64,000 bases of DNA from Sebastes aleutianus (taxonomy: Eukaryota > Chordata > Actinopteri > Perciformes > Sebastidae), in assembly GCA_916700875.1 (NCBI GenBank), contig CAKAKS010000031.1, forward strand, positions 11,503,624-11,567,623, written 5' to 3'. The notes below the pieces were generated by a model. It did not search any database, had not been told where the DNA came from, and saw nothing but the letters and a program-made list of their open reading frames with translations. Below are positions 45,982 through 59,135 of the stretch, one piece after another; positions within the stretch are counted from its first letter, which is position 1; every line of letters begins with the position of its first letter. The translations under genes and the position numbers were made by a program.

Positions 45982-46625
45982 CTGGAAGGAAAACAGCAGA
46001 CACAGTTCAAGAGTCATCCCAGGCATTTCAAGGACTCCAAGTATCCCAAAGCTGCTGAGAAGCCCCTCTGACACCTGTTCATGTTTACTGTCTGTGGATA
46101 TTATGTGTCTCTGTGCACATTCAGGTTGTGTGAGAGCTTCAGCAAAGTGGCAATGGTGAGCTGGAAGGTTGAAAATTATTATAATTTGCACCAGATGTCA
46201 CTCTGCATCTCTTAAGGTAAATTACAGTATCCAAGGTGTTATTTCACACACGCATTTTGACAGGAAAGATAGGAAACGGAAGAAGAGGCATGACGTGCGA
46301 TTACATGTTATGCACTTTGGACCACAAGGCCATGAGGAAACCCCCATCTCTAGTCTTGCTCTTTTTTGTCTTTCTCCTGTGTTGTTATGCTAAGAGCTAC
46401 ACATGGTAAAGGACATTTGATTTGCAGGGAACGGAGTGTTGCTGACGGAGCTTAACAGTTTCATCAAAACACAGACAATCAAGAGCAAGATACAGACATC
46501 TTTTTAAAGTCAATTTGATTTGAATTTTATACAAATGTCATGTAACATATACGTTTACATTATGCTTTAATACCCTGGTGACCTGTCCAAGGTGTCATGC
46601 CCAATGCCAGCTGAGATTGGCTTCA

Positions 46626-46700
46626 GTGGATGGATGGATGGATGGATGGATGGATGGATGGATGGATGGATGGATGGATGGATGGATGGATGGATGGATG
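46626..46700 (+). repeat. (GGAT)n microsatellite
   Basis: About 18 tetranucleotide units, nearly perfect. It explains the MDGW and SIHP repeats in the conceptual frames. Confidence 0.97.
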
Positions 46701-48904
46701 GTTGGACATTACATTTTACATGTGTATGACATGAATTCAAAGAATGATACGGCTGAGTAGGCTCACAAAAAAAAAACATAGTCCAGCAAAAAGGGCACGG
46801 TCAAACATGAGCAAATGCAGATATTCATGCTGACTGTGGGCGTTGGGGTCAACCACACACACACACACTTCTTTGCTATCGATTGAGGCCGCGGCTTCAT
46901 CGGTCAGAGTTCGCCATAACTCCATGCGATGTGAATATACAAACTTTGCGCATGTGTGACCGTGCCCTAACACTGCAAATCCATTTCCATTTGAGACCAA
47001 TGAAGTTGCTGCCAATCAAAGCAGACAAGCTGACATTGATTGGATTTGGTAGGATCCGATTGATGGATGGATGCAACCGAGCTGCAACTTGAGCGTTGCC
47101 GTTTCCTCTCTTGCCTTTCCTCCCCTAAAATCTCTCTTTGTCTTGTTTCTCCCTTCCCCTCATCTGTCTCCACCCGACTAAATCCTCCTCCTCCCTCCTC
47201 ATGATCTGGCAGCCAATATGGTGGTGACGCTGAGCGATAGCAAGGCATCCCTTCTGTATTGACAACACTGGGAAAAGCCCATTAACTGAATGATTTAGCT
47301 CTAGTGAAGCTCTCTGTTGGCTGATATTTGCCTCCTCATCCTTGGCTTTGCCATCCCCGAAGAGGGCTTGGGAAAGGTTTAATGGGGGTATTTAATTGAC
47401 CTTTGGTACCATCAGGCAGGATGAGTACACAACAATTTCCTGAGAGAGTTTCAAACTGTGTTGCCGTGTGTGACCGGGAGAGGTCAAACAATTCAAAAGA
47501 AAAAAGTTAAAGGGAAGGGAAGTTAAATTGTCTATAAATCAACAAAGAACATACATGATGACACAATTTTCCAAACGTTTGCTGGTGAAGATTAGTAAGT
47601 AGTAAAGTTGTATCACCAACATCCCTAAAAAGAAGTCAGATGGGTCAAGAAATGAGCTGTCAGACAATTGCGGTTATAAACTAAATCCCAGGTTGGGGTT
47701 GAGTTGTTGAAAAAACCTATCACAGTTAACAGTGTCTTGGTGTCCGAAATCTATACTGCACACTAGCACACTTGAGTATGTAGTGTTGAAAAAGTAATCA
47801 CATTAAGTATACTTAAACCAGACAGTATGCTTACACAATGGTTGATTTTTAAGTGTACTGTTGGACATTATTCCTCCACAATGCAATGCACAAAAAACAT
47901 GGAGGAGCAGCTCTAACTGATTTCCAATGGTGGTGAGAGAGCTCCAGAAAAAATATTGGAAAACAAAAAAAAGTATTAAATCTTAACCCATTTCCCAAAG
48001 TTGCAGTTTGACATCTGACATTGGACGATTAGTTTACCTAAAAGGGTAAAGTATGTTTGTCAGGGTGCTAACCCATGACCTATAAGAGTGGGTTGCACAC
48101 TACTATTTATTCCATTCTGCCGGCACAATCAATCTTTAGACCTAGTTGTGTTGCTCAGTTGTGTAGGCAGACCTCTGGCTTGAGTTATGTTAGTATAATG
48201 AGCACATGTGGGTATAGCATGCTACCATAAGTAATTTATGGTCATTTGAGTATGCATACTGTGGTCATTCACATTGTTAATTAAATAATGACTCAATTCA
48301 AACATTAATACATTCCATTCAAATCCATCCATTCATTGGCTAAACACAACATCAATTCACCAAATGTTTGTTGCATGAGCTCCCATCCATATCACCTGCT
48401 GGTCATTGGTCCAAACTCCAATACAGGAAGTGGGAGCTTCCAATGGGATTCATAGCAGAGGGAACTCAGACCGTACCATTTTGAGTACAGAGCAGGGGAT
48501 TTCATTGTTTTAGGAAATAGTCTTTTTTTTTAAGTACCCTACACAACTTATATTGTTAATATTTCAATGTTAGGACAATTTGAATAATGATTAGACATTG
48601 TTTTGTTGTTTTTACATAGAATTGTTTGATTATGCACAAACTCAGGTTTGTCAGTTCAACCATCATCGTACCAGCATATTTCGCATACAAGGACTACCTA
48701 CACAAATAAACTACTGCAAGAAACAACCATCATAGCAAAATGTTCACTTCTCAAAACATTATTAGTTAATTAATTTCATCTAAAGAACAGAACTGATTAT
48801 TATTTTAGGAAAGTTTGTTAATTTGCATATTGTTTGAAACAAAAATAGCCCAAGCATAAAGGAAATAATGTGTCTCGTTCGTGTGATGTATGTAAATTGC
48901 TGCT

Positions 48905-48942
48905 GTAACACCTCAATTTCCCTTCGGGGATCAATAAAGTCA

Positions 48943-48986
<44 letters not shown>

Positions 48987-48994
48987 GTCTGTCT
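48905..48994 (+). repeat. Probable LINE 3' tail with (ATCT)n
   Basis: CTCAATTTCCCTTCGGGGAT then CAATAAAGT followed by about 13 ATCT units. This unit is the usual 3' terminus of L2/CR1-like LINEs in fish (family assignment from memory). The upstream body is not recognisable. Confidence 0.6.
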
Positions 48995-49011
48995 AAAAAT
49001 TAGAATTTCCA

Positions 49012-49150
49012 ACAGAGGGTGAATAGAGGTATATTCAGACAGACGGTATGGGAAAAATGATGTGTTTTTTGAACATTAAAGCATGTAAACATGTTCTAGT
49101 AGAAACCCAAAATACAAGTATGAACCTGAAGCATGATATGTCCCCTTTAA
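49012..49150 (+). mobile_element. 3' fragment of the GGGGACATAT TTAA-type element
   Basis: Contains ATATTCAGACAGACGGTATG and ACATTAAAGCATGTAAACAT and ends GCATGATATGTCCCCTTTAA, matching the last 140 bp of 17563-18013. Its 5' side starts right after the LINE tail. Confidence 0.78.
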
Positions 49151-51590
49151 AGGCAAGGGATAGAAGCTCCTCAAGTCAAGCGTAGTTCATATTTGGTGTT
49201 GAAGTTGGTTCAGTTCAGGTGCAGATCTGCTGGAAGCATGCTGCTGGCTGCCCCATGGCCATGGGCCTCTTTACTTTTCTTTTCTGGACTTATGGATTAC
49301 CTTATGTTCTTTTGATAAGTTTTATGATTTTTTTCTCTCTTCATTTTTGCACATATAATTTTGTTTTCACAACCTCACCAAAACCAGCTTGAACTGCTTG
49401 TTGGTGTGTTCTCCTTCCAATACTTAGCCATTCCTTACAATGTTGATTTTTTTTTTCCTTTTGCCATACAAACTAACTGCTAAAATAATATTCTACAGTG
49501 TGATGATCGGTATGTAGTACATAATTAATATGTAGAATAGATTTGGGGCATGTCCATGGGACTTCCTGGCTCAACTTAGTCCTATACTTTTTATGTGCAA
49601 TGAGAGATTATTATCAATATTGTGGGTGCTCTCAGCTTAACCTCAAAATAAAGTGGTTTATCTGAACTCTTGGCTAGATTACAACTTGTCTGAAAGCTCA
49701 TGTGTCTTGCCCTGTCAGACTTTGTTGAAACAGTGTCAGCACAATCCCAGATCTAAGTGATTTCTTTGTGAGTCTGACGTTATCGTAACAGATTAAAAAA
49801 AATGATGTCCAAAGCTTTGAAAATGAAACCCAAGTTGTAATAATAATAAACCAGAAATGTCCTTTAAATCAAAACAAAGTTAGCAAAGCAAATGTTTATG
49901 GCTATCTCTGCACATTGCGTGAATGTGCACGCATCCATTACAGACAAGAGGAGGTTTATGTTCTTCTTCTCTGTAAGCAAAGGTGTGCCAGTGATGGATT
50001 ACATCTGCCCTGTCTACACAACCGCAACACCCTGTTTTCACACTCATAAACTCACCACATCAAACTTTTTTGTGGAGCCAGCAACTAATTTAAACCCTGA
50101 CATCGTAGCTCACGGGGGGTTGGGGGGGGGGAGCTGTAAAACCTGCCAACGAGTCCAGTAACATGCTGAACGCTGCTAAATTATATATGTCACTGTGGTT
50201 AGGTGAGACTGTGGGCACTTTTAAAAGACTATACGCGAGTCATCCGAGTTCAAACGGAGAAACAAAAAAAAAAAAAAAATCAAAGATTCCTGGATAAGGA
50301 GAACAATAAACTTCAGCGCACTTATAGTAAACTAGCAACAATTCACACTCACAGACAATAGATAGTGACAGCTCAAAGATACAATTACGATTGTAAGAAA
50401 TGATTTACATCTCAAATTTAATGAAGCAAAAAATGATGTCGCTTTTTTTTACTGGGGTCTTCACACTTAAAATGAAAAGAGTAATAAATGATGCACAGCG
50501 GGAGGAAAAACACAGAATATGGCCTGTACAACAAATTCACTCCCTCCACGTCTCTGATTAACAATAAGAGCTCAGACACAGACAGCTGACACTTCTTCAT
50601 TCGCTCATTAAGATACAGAGTTAAGCACAGACACAAAGACATATATACACACACACACACACACTCTGAACGCACAAAAATGATGTGTATCACCGTACTG
50701 CATCCCAAATGAGAAGCCTTTTTTTTCTAAAGCCTTTGATGCTGCAGTGGTAACTTGTTTGACTCAATTGCAGCAATGTTTTGAATGCCGTGTTGTGTTC
50801 TGCATAAAATAAGAGAGTGTGGACTCTTTTACTTTCTTGTGCCAGAGTTGTAAAGCAGAACTAAAAGAACATCTTGAATGGCACAGTGCAAAGTTCAACC
50901 GCTGCTTCAAGCGACACAAAAAAAAAAAAAGCCATACATTCTTTTTAAGTTTTCTCTCTTTATGATAATTTATTCGGGAAGCTTGAGAGCATGTGAAAGA
51001 AAGATAGAGGAGAGCAGACAAATAAAAAGTTTCTTGTGTAAAAAAATAATCAAGACTTTTTAGGTCATTTGAAGAAAACTTCTCTTTAAGTTTGATGATC
51101 TTCAGTCACACTTCTAAATCTGGCTTCTCAAAAACAGACGAAATGTACCACTTCAACAAAGGAATCAGTGGAGAAAAGAAACTGTATTGTTGACAAAGAT
51201 TAATGCACATTAAAAAGCAGAGCAAACTTGAACCGGGAGTTTGAGTTTGCACTTCAAATCCGTGTGTAATTAGTAACTGTTTCAATAATGAATCAACATG
51301 TGACATGCCTTACAACTTTGCTCTGCAAGTGAAGGAGAGCTCTGTTCAGTGCTGGGATTTGCGTATAATCAGCAGGCTCAGAAAATAATCAAAGAGATCA
51401 AAATGCAGTGATCTGAAATTGAAAAGTCTTCAGTAAATGAAAGACATTAAAAAACACTATGGTTGCACATAAAAACTGTTATTTGGCATCCACTTAAGAA
51501 AGTGATAATAACATATTCATTTAAAAAAATTGTGAAATTTAAAATAGATGGATTGCACAGCCGATTAGACTATTGTCAGATAATTAAATA

Positions 51591-52170
51591 GCCATTATCA
51601 GTCGCTATGAGCCCCATAGATGTGGGTCAATAGGGACGTACTACATCCACTAGTAGGTTTTATCATCTATTCAGATGGTAGATCACCAAAAGAAGACGAC
51701 AGCGACCTCTCGTGACCGTGGTAATTATGACAGGAGCAGAAGCGGATGTCTGGCGCTGTAGTATAGACAACAAAAACTCCATAAAGGGTGGAGGTCGGGG
51801 AAGATAGATGGGACACAAAACACAGGGTTTTCACCCAGCAGACCTGAGTTCGTAGTTGTGTTTGTATTTTAACCCAAAACACGATGTTTTCCCCTAAACT
51901 TAACAAAAAGTTTTTCTTTTTGCCTAAACCTTAAGAAGTTGTAGTTTTATTGCCTAAACCTAAATAAGTTGTAGTTTTGTTGCTGAAACCTATTTTTTTT
52001 GCTTAAGAAGCCTTTTTATTTGTTTTTAAAACGTGATGTTTCATTCATTTCATTCACAACATGTTAGAACGTTAGTTTCACTTTTGCTTTTACAACGTAG
52101 TAGGCGTAGTAGGTCCGTATTGACCCACGTCTATGGTGCTTAAAGCGACTGAGAATGCCTGTTTAATGGC
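51591..52170 (+). mobile_element. Inverted-repeat element with CAGTCGCT...ATAGATGTGGGTCAATA ends
   Basis: Left end GCCATTATCAGTCGCTATGA with CATAGATGTGGGTCAATAGG; right end, in reverse complement, GGCCATTAAACAGGCATTCT with CAGTCGCTTTAAGCACCATA and GACGTGGGTCAATACGG. Long inverted ends of 60-70 bp enclose about 450 bp with AGACCTGAGTTCG, CCTAAACTTAACAAAAAG and similar words. Relatives at 4514, 23145 and 63800. Confidence 0.78.
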
Positions 52171-52414
52171 CTGATAACAGTCAAATAAGGTGCAGCGCAA
52201 TCAAGATCAATCACTGCCACAATAAAGTTTGGGTTTAATGAGCAGATAGTCCCAGTTTTACATCTTCTTTCTGTTTACATAATGGTCAGATATAGTGTGC
52301 ATTTATTATCAAATCACCACCCATCATTTGTGCAATCTTAAATGCATAGAAATAAAGAAAGAGAATAAACTATTTTTTCTCCTCTCTCTCTCTGTGTGTG
52401 TTTTCTTCCTCTGG

Positions 52415-52560
52415 TGAAGTCCGAGCCCTGGCTCAGCTGCAGTTCAGCAGCCCTGAAGCTGCTATTCAATGACTTCAGCAGGGCAAATTCTTGCTGACGT
52501 GGGGGCTTGACCCCATGTCCCAACTCACGCCCAGGGGGTCCTTACCACTTAGCCTACTTG
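52415..52560 (-). repeat. Probable tRNA-derived SINE
   Basis: On the minus strand it starts near TAGGCTAAGTGGTAAGG, a good RNA polymerase III box A, followed after about 35 bp by GGGGTCAAGCCCC, a plausible but imperfect box B. It continues with a non-tRNA body. A cloverleaf with all arms cannot be drawn, so it is not a functional tRNA. Confidence 0.45.
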
Positions 52561-53071
52561 CTGTTCAAATGACCTGTGCAGTCCTGGTACATTAACATTC
52601 AGTTTTGATTGGTGTGGTCAAAGCAATACCAAATTAAAACAATGAAAAATGGTATAACGAAGTGGAACTGCTTAGAGGAAGTCACACGCAATTTTGTCAG
52701 AAGACTAAATCCAACACAGCAATAATGTATGTGCAAAAATCCAAATATGGTATACTGCCTGAGTGTCTGCCAGCGATATATATAACTAGTTATATCAAAT
52801 TTTCCATATGTAAAAGGTGGGTTTACCCAATGTTTTCCTTACAATATCTCGTGATTTTAAATACTTTTTTAAATGGTTTTACAGTCATGTTAAAGCAACT
52901 TTGAGTTGCAAGCTCACTAAAATGCAATGGAAATTAAAACATTGAACCCAAACTTTGAGTAGCCCACTGTTATTTGTGAACAAAAACGACTGGGGGGAAG
53001 TTTCCTGATTGAAAGCCATGAGCCATCTATGCAAAATTAGACTGCCTCCTGCTCCAATTCCAAGCAAAAAG

Positions 53072-53430
53072 TTAAAGGAAAAGTTTGACATTTTGGACAA
53101 TATGGTGATTTGTTCTCTTGCCAAGAGTTAGATGAGAAGATGAATATCGCTCTCAGTAAATATGAAGCTATACTGCCAGCAGATGACTAACTTATATAGC
53201 ACGAAGACAGGAAACGGGGGAAACGGGGAACCTGGCCTATCAAATCTGTCCAAAGGTAACACAATCTGCCTAAAGCCCACCAAGTAACACGTTGTATCTT
53301 GTTCGTTTGATCCGTACAAAAATGGAAGGGAAAAAAAATTTAAAATCACAAGTTTACAGGTGGTTGTGTGCTGGACTATTTCTTTACAGCATTTTCTCAG
53401 GGACGAAGAATTCACTAATTTGTCACGTAA
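53072..53430 (+). mobile_element. TTAA-type miniature transposon, 3' truncated
   Basis: Starts TTAAAGGAAAAGTTTGACAT, then GCCAAGAGTTAGATGAGAAG, GAAACGGGGGAAACGGGG, TCCAAAGGTAACACAATCTG and TTTGATCCGTACAAAAATGG. This is the order of a very common fish element. The second TTAA end is absent. Confidence 0.75.
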
Positions 53431-56400
53431 ATACCCTGAAAACACAATTTTTCATTCAGCTTCTTACTATGAGCATTGGGGTCCTACGTGAACACACAAT
53501 CGTCTGCCAATGTTAGAACAATTTGGGTCAATTTCAATTCTGTACTTGTCGATTAAATCTGATCAAACCAACCCCAACCCTGTCCTTAATGAGAAGATTA
53601 GCTGGGTTTTTGAGTGTTAAATTATTAATAAGTAATAATTTATAATTTTTTTCCCAAACTTTAACATTGATTGTTTCTTAGTTAGTCATTAATATTTAAT
53701 GTTGCAGAGGAAAAACTTGAAATACAAAGTCTCCCGCATAGCCTCATCATTCTTTTTCCCCCCAGTTTATTCCTTCATCGACTCTTTTACAGTCATGTTT
53801 GTGAAAAATGTCATTAGTGGTGCAGAGTCCCTCCAGTGCTCTGCACAACGACATACCCGTGTTTTCTTTTCTCTTTTTCGCTGTATCATTTGAATACTGC
53901 TGTGCAGCATTTAATCAGTCCGAGCAAGACTTTTCATCACTGTCAATAAGTTGACATTTATCATCGCTGTATACTTTGTGGGAGACAGGGCTGCACTGAT
54001 GCACCTCACTGTGGTACAATTAGACAGCCTCCTAAATCAAACTCGTCTGTTGATGTACCACCTACTGCAACAGCAGTCAATTTTTTCTCAGCATCTAACC
54101 CCAGCAGATTCAGCTCTCTGTTTCACGGCATCCTTTCTAACAAATCTGTTGATCAATGAGTGTTCCTACTTTTTCCATGTTCTGTATGCCTTGAGTCCCT
54201 TGGTTGGGTGATATGATGATATATACCATGAGACAATAGAAGTCTGTCAGCTGTGAAATTTTACTGTTTACACCGAGGTAGAAATCCCTTCTTTGATATC
54301 TGTGGTAAGCAATGGTAGACATCAGTGAGCAAAGGGGCCCATTTCACCAAATCTGAAACATGTTTTTTGGAAGTAAAGTTTGGTGAAAGTTAACAATTCC
54401 TTTGTGTTTTGTAGGCCTATAGTTTGTTTTCAAGAAAGCAAACAATTAATATCGGAAATTGGGTGTGATGTTTTAGGCCATATTGCTGAGCCCTACTGCA
54501 AGGAGAAATAATATCCTGTTCTGCTTACCGGGGGAAAACAAATTACTACTGAAAAGACTATCTGTCTCTCCAGGGCTTTATCGGAACTGCAGACAAGGTG
54601 TGTAGACTCACCTGATGCAGATCTTTTCAAAGAATTACTCACAAAAAAGGTTGAATTTTGACATCCTGGCCTCCAATGAGGCCTTTGAAGCATAATTTTT
54701 TAACAAACCACACAAGACATAAACAAACAGAATACACATAAAGACAGGAATAAATCCCTCCTGTTCCCCTCCCTGGGTTACAAGAAAATGGCTTCACTGC
54801 AGTGCCTACAATATATGCATACCTGCACCTACATATACATATGTACATACAGTATACATACATACTGTACATATCCAGACATTTCATATACTTAATAATG
54901 TCTGCCTTTGCCGGCATGTTGCCCCTTGTCTTGAATAACTGATGCCAAACAATAAAAGTATCTCTTTGAGATAACATGTGAAGGGTTCTTCCAGTGAACA
55001 CCAGGCCATTTTCGCCGCTGTCAGACCTGTGAGGCAGTTTGTTAATTTGATAAACTTGATATATAAAAAAAACATTTCTGTGTTTTGTTTTTTTGCAACC
55101 TTTCCACAAAATCAAATAACTCCAAAAGACAGAAGAAAACATTAAATGTGAAGAAAAAATGTTAACAAATTAATTTGTGGGATGGATGTAACACTTTTTG
55201 TATAATACAATACAAAAAAATGGCATACACTGCGATGATATTAGATATGATATTCATATTGCAAACACCTACTCTCTATAATGTGTGGAGAGAAATACTG
55301 TAATACATGATACTCCAGGACACAAATCTACAAACACGCACACAACCAATGAGGGTGTAAAGCATGGAGAGATATCACATGTTTACACTCCCCTAGAATA
55401 CATTACCTTCTTCTACAAGATTAACACAAGTAGGCAAACACACACACACTCACTCATGTACTAACCCAAGAGCTCATGCATACGCATTACACAAACACAC
55501 ATCCAAATCTTTTATTTATGTCCAATAATTCACAGAGGGACATTAACACATGCTGCGCACACATTCTGCTTTTCACTTTCTCACAAATACACACATAATT
55601 GAGGCGTTGAGTGGGTATTATAGGGTTTGACTTACTCCCAGTCTGTGCAGCAGCAGTATCTGGATGTGAAGGATAATTTATCTCTGTAATCCTGAGCCCT
55701 GGTTCCTGTAATCCTATAATACAGTAAGGTCTGGAGTTGAAAAGAAGCTACAAATTCATAAAGAAAAACATACAGAGTGAAAGAAGACAGCTAGAAAGAA
55801 GCGTATAGGGTCTACAAATAGTACTTACAGAGCACTTAGAGTTTATGGTATTCATAGTATATTATGGTATGGTGTAAGTATAGTATTTATGTATAAAGTC
55901 TAGCTTGTTACCGGTGGAAGGCAGCCCTATCTGACATAGAAAATTACCTAGACCTTTCCTAATTAAATGATATTTTAAATGACTTGCTCCTCAATAGCAA
56001 TTTGTACCTGTGGACACAGCAAAACAGAGTGAGTGAACCGCTCACCGCCCTCCTGCAACAAAGCTGATAGTGCAAGCCGAGGATAAAATAGATTTGAGGT
56101 AGAAAAGCCAAGCTTCATGTGTGCGAGACATTGATTAATGTGGGCGCAGATTTGAAGCGTTGCTGAAGTGTAGATGCATCAGTGTAGCGCTCGCAACGGG
56201 AGGGTTGAGACGGAGAGGCAGCGTGTGGGTGTGTGTGAGTTTGAGGAAGGTTAAGATAGCGTTTGGTGATTTAATAAATTTCGCCTCTAGGTGTTTTTGT
56301 TAATAATGCAAAGACATTAAATCTGTCTGTATTCACTGAATAAAGAATAGAGGGGTGTTGGACATTAAGTTTAAAGTCCAGCTGGAGCCACATTTAGTCA

Positions 56401-59135
56401 TCTTTTAGCAGTAAAAAATTATGTCAACATGTTTTTCTTTAGTTTTTTTTTAATGTATTGTTAATAGTTTTTTGTAATTAAAAAGAAGAATAAAACGGTC
56501 TTTGGGGAAAAATCAGAAATGGTTCCATTTCGTCTCAGCCGGCTGGAGCGGCGTGTCGGTGTCTGTGTTTGATTGATTAGCTCTGGTTCAGAACACTGGC
56601 AGGGAAACAAGAGAAACAGTAAACAAACTTGCTCTGTTAGCTTACAAGTAATGGCCAGACAGTGTGTTGTTAGCAGTGGTATTGAAGAGTATCGACCATA
56701 AGTGATAGTTACAGTTTTCACGCAGTTTAACACTCTGGGGTCTGAGCCATTTTTACCTATTACTGGGGCCTGAATGTGCTTGTGTAACTACAGCGACTTT
56801 ATTCATCTTTGTCTTCAATGACGTCATTGGTCTAAAACGATACAAACTTCGATACGGCCTTCACAGAAAACTTCCTGGATTACTCGACACGTGCTCCGAA
56901 GCCTCGGCACAGCACGCAACATCACTCCGCGATCCCAGAGGGTCGATGTATCTGAGCAGCTAATTAGCTCTCTAACTGCCACATTCTCTTTGCAACTTTA
57001 TTGCAACTCCTATTAAGGCATTTTGACACTTGCACCAGTCTGCAAACATTCACTCATCTCTCAACTGTTAGGATGAGGAATGAGTTTCCTGTTTAAGTGT
57101 GCGGCTCGGCAGACTCGCAGGTCAAAGGTCACTGTTGTTTAACTTTGACCTGCAAATAGAAACAGCTGCAACTTGTGTTTGAAAATGGAGGCGCCACTAT
57201 TTTAGTCCATCTCCCAGTTTGTACAATATCACACTTACCAGACTATCAGTCTCTTTGCTCATCATTTCATTACTAGCTATGTCAGATCTGTGACATCACA
57301 TCCTTTTCTGGTCCTCTAATGTTATTCTGTCAGCTGGCACACACACAAAATGAGTGCTGTGACAACGGTATCACCACGGAAACATCTCTCAAAAGCAGAA
57401 AACGTGGCCTCCTCTGTCCCACAATAACCTCCCTGTTTAACACCGACGAGCAGCTGCTGAGCCCCTTCATCTTCAGCCTCACTGACAGGAAATGAGTCAA
57501 CCGGGAGACATTTAACCTCGCGACCTCGCTGACTCCCAAAGGGTCATGAAGTAGCACACAGTCCATTATAGTGTTTACATTGTTCCTTACTACCTTGAGG
57601 ATTAGGTCGGACCCGTGGCCGACGTTTTCGGTCATGAAGCTGCGCGAAAAAGTTTGAATTAATTTGAAAAGCGAGTGCTGTGGCATTAAAAGTGCTGAGA
57701 TACCCTCATGTGAATCCATTAATTAATGCCAATTAAGGATGAAGCTTTCCCCTTGCCTCTCGGGTATTGTTGCTGACAACAGAACGTGAAGACTTTTATT
57801 GGATATTTCTTTCTGGAAACTACATTTATGTGTCCACGACTGCATTATATGTCCCCCTCTCTCTCTCTCTCAGTATCCATCCCTGCATTGCAGAGTGAAC
57901 CTGTTACATTTGTGTTGCGTTATGTTTTTTTTTGTACACCTTAATGTTGCTGGGCTCGCAACTTTTTACTTCAATTCTGTTTATTGTGCCTTTTTTAAGA
58001 GTTAGTCAGCCCCAAAAGTGTTAACACAACATGTTTCGCTGCCACAGAGGAATTATATTTCGGAGTGCAAAACTGTCAAAAAGCTGATATCTTTATTGCA
58101 GAAATGGACTGGGAACCAAACTATCAGTCAAGCAGCCAAGAACTACTGTAGTCATGAAATATCATAATGAAGAGCTCAAAAAGAGAGAAAACAGCAAATA
58201 TGGTACGTATATTTTTCAACCCAGAAAGCAAATATCTTATTCTTTACAGTTCTGTTAAAAAAAAAAAAATCCTTTTTCATCCAAACGACATATAAGCAAA
58301 TAAACACATATCACACAGATGTAAATGTCTCACATCAAGCAATCTCCTCCTTCCTATATGTTGCTCTCGACTTGAGGATATTTCTCTCAACTGAATTTCA
58401 TCAGAACATCCTTGGGCGCGAAGATGCTATCATTATTCAAAGCAGTTGTAGCAGCTTCCCCATTTTATACCATATTCAGAGAGAGATGGTTTACTTAAAG
58501 TATTACACTGCGGATGATTTAGGATCCAAGGAATGAAACCTTGCTCGAGTGTGTTTGACTGAGAAACCATTCCAATGGCTCATCCTGAGCGCAAACCCAA
58601 TTCCACTGAAGAAATGAAGGATTTAGTCTCATTTGTGCAAACAGATAAGATCAAAGAGGGAGAATATAGGTGGGTAGAAAGAGAGGGAAATCAGGGGTGA
58701 CAGACGTGCAGCCTGAATGACACGTTTAATCCAACAGAAAATCGATTGCCAGGGCGGTAAAAAGAGCGAGCATTAATCCATGTCTAGAAATCCTTCATCT
58801 ACTCTGCATGCATTTCCCTCACCTTTCCTCTCACTGCTTCAAACTGAACATGACCTCCCTCTCTCCTTCTTTACTTATATCCATGCATGTGTGTGTGTTC
58901 AGGGTTAAGAGTTTGCACTCTTTTTCTAATTGTTTGAAATCCTACAAGTAAAAAAAAGCCATACAACCCGTGTTGGGAATGTTACTTTTAAATGTAATGT
59001 TATAGATTACTAGTTACCATTTTTTAAAAGTACAACTATTTTAATTACTTCAAAGTAATGTAACCTATTACATTTAATTACTTTTTGATTACTTTTCCAA
59101 CAAATGTTTTCATAAAAAGTCCTAAAAACATAAAC

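Noticed and set aside
56461..56733. Minus-strand frame with a hydrophobic stretch and an acceptor-like TTTCCCTGCCAG
   Set aside because: No similarity to MMP N-termini, no fitting donor, and the AT-rich context looks like ordinary intron.
57330..57719. 129-codon minus-strand open frame
   Set aside because: No recognisable domain, no splice context and mixed composition; chance length is plausible. The region might still be conserved non-coding DNA.
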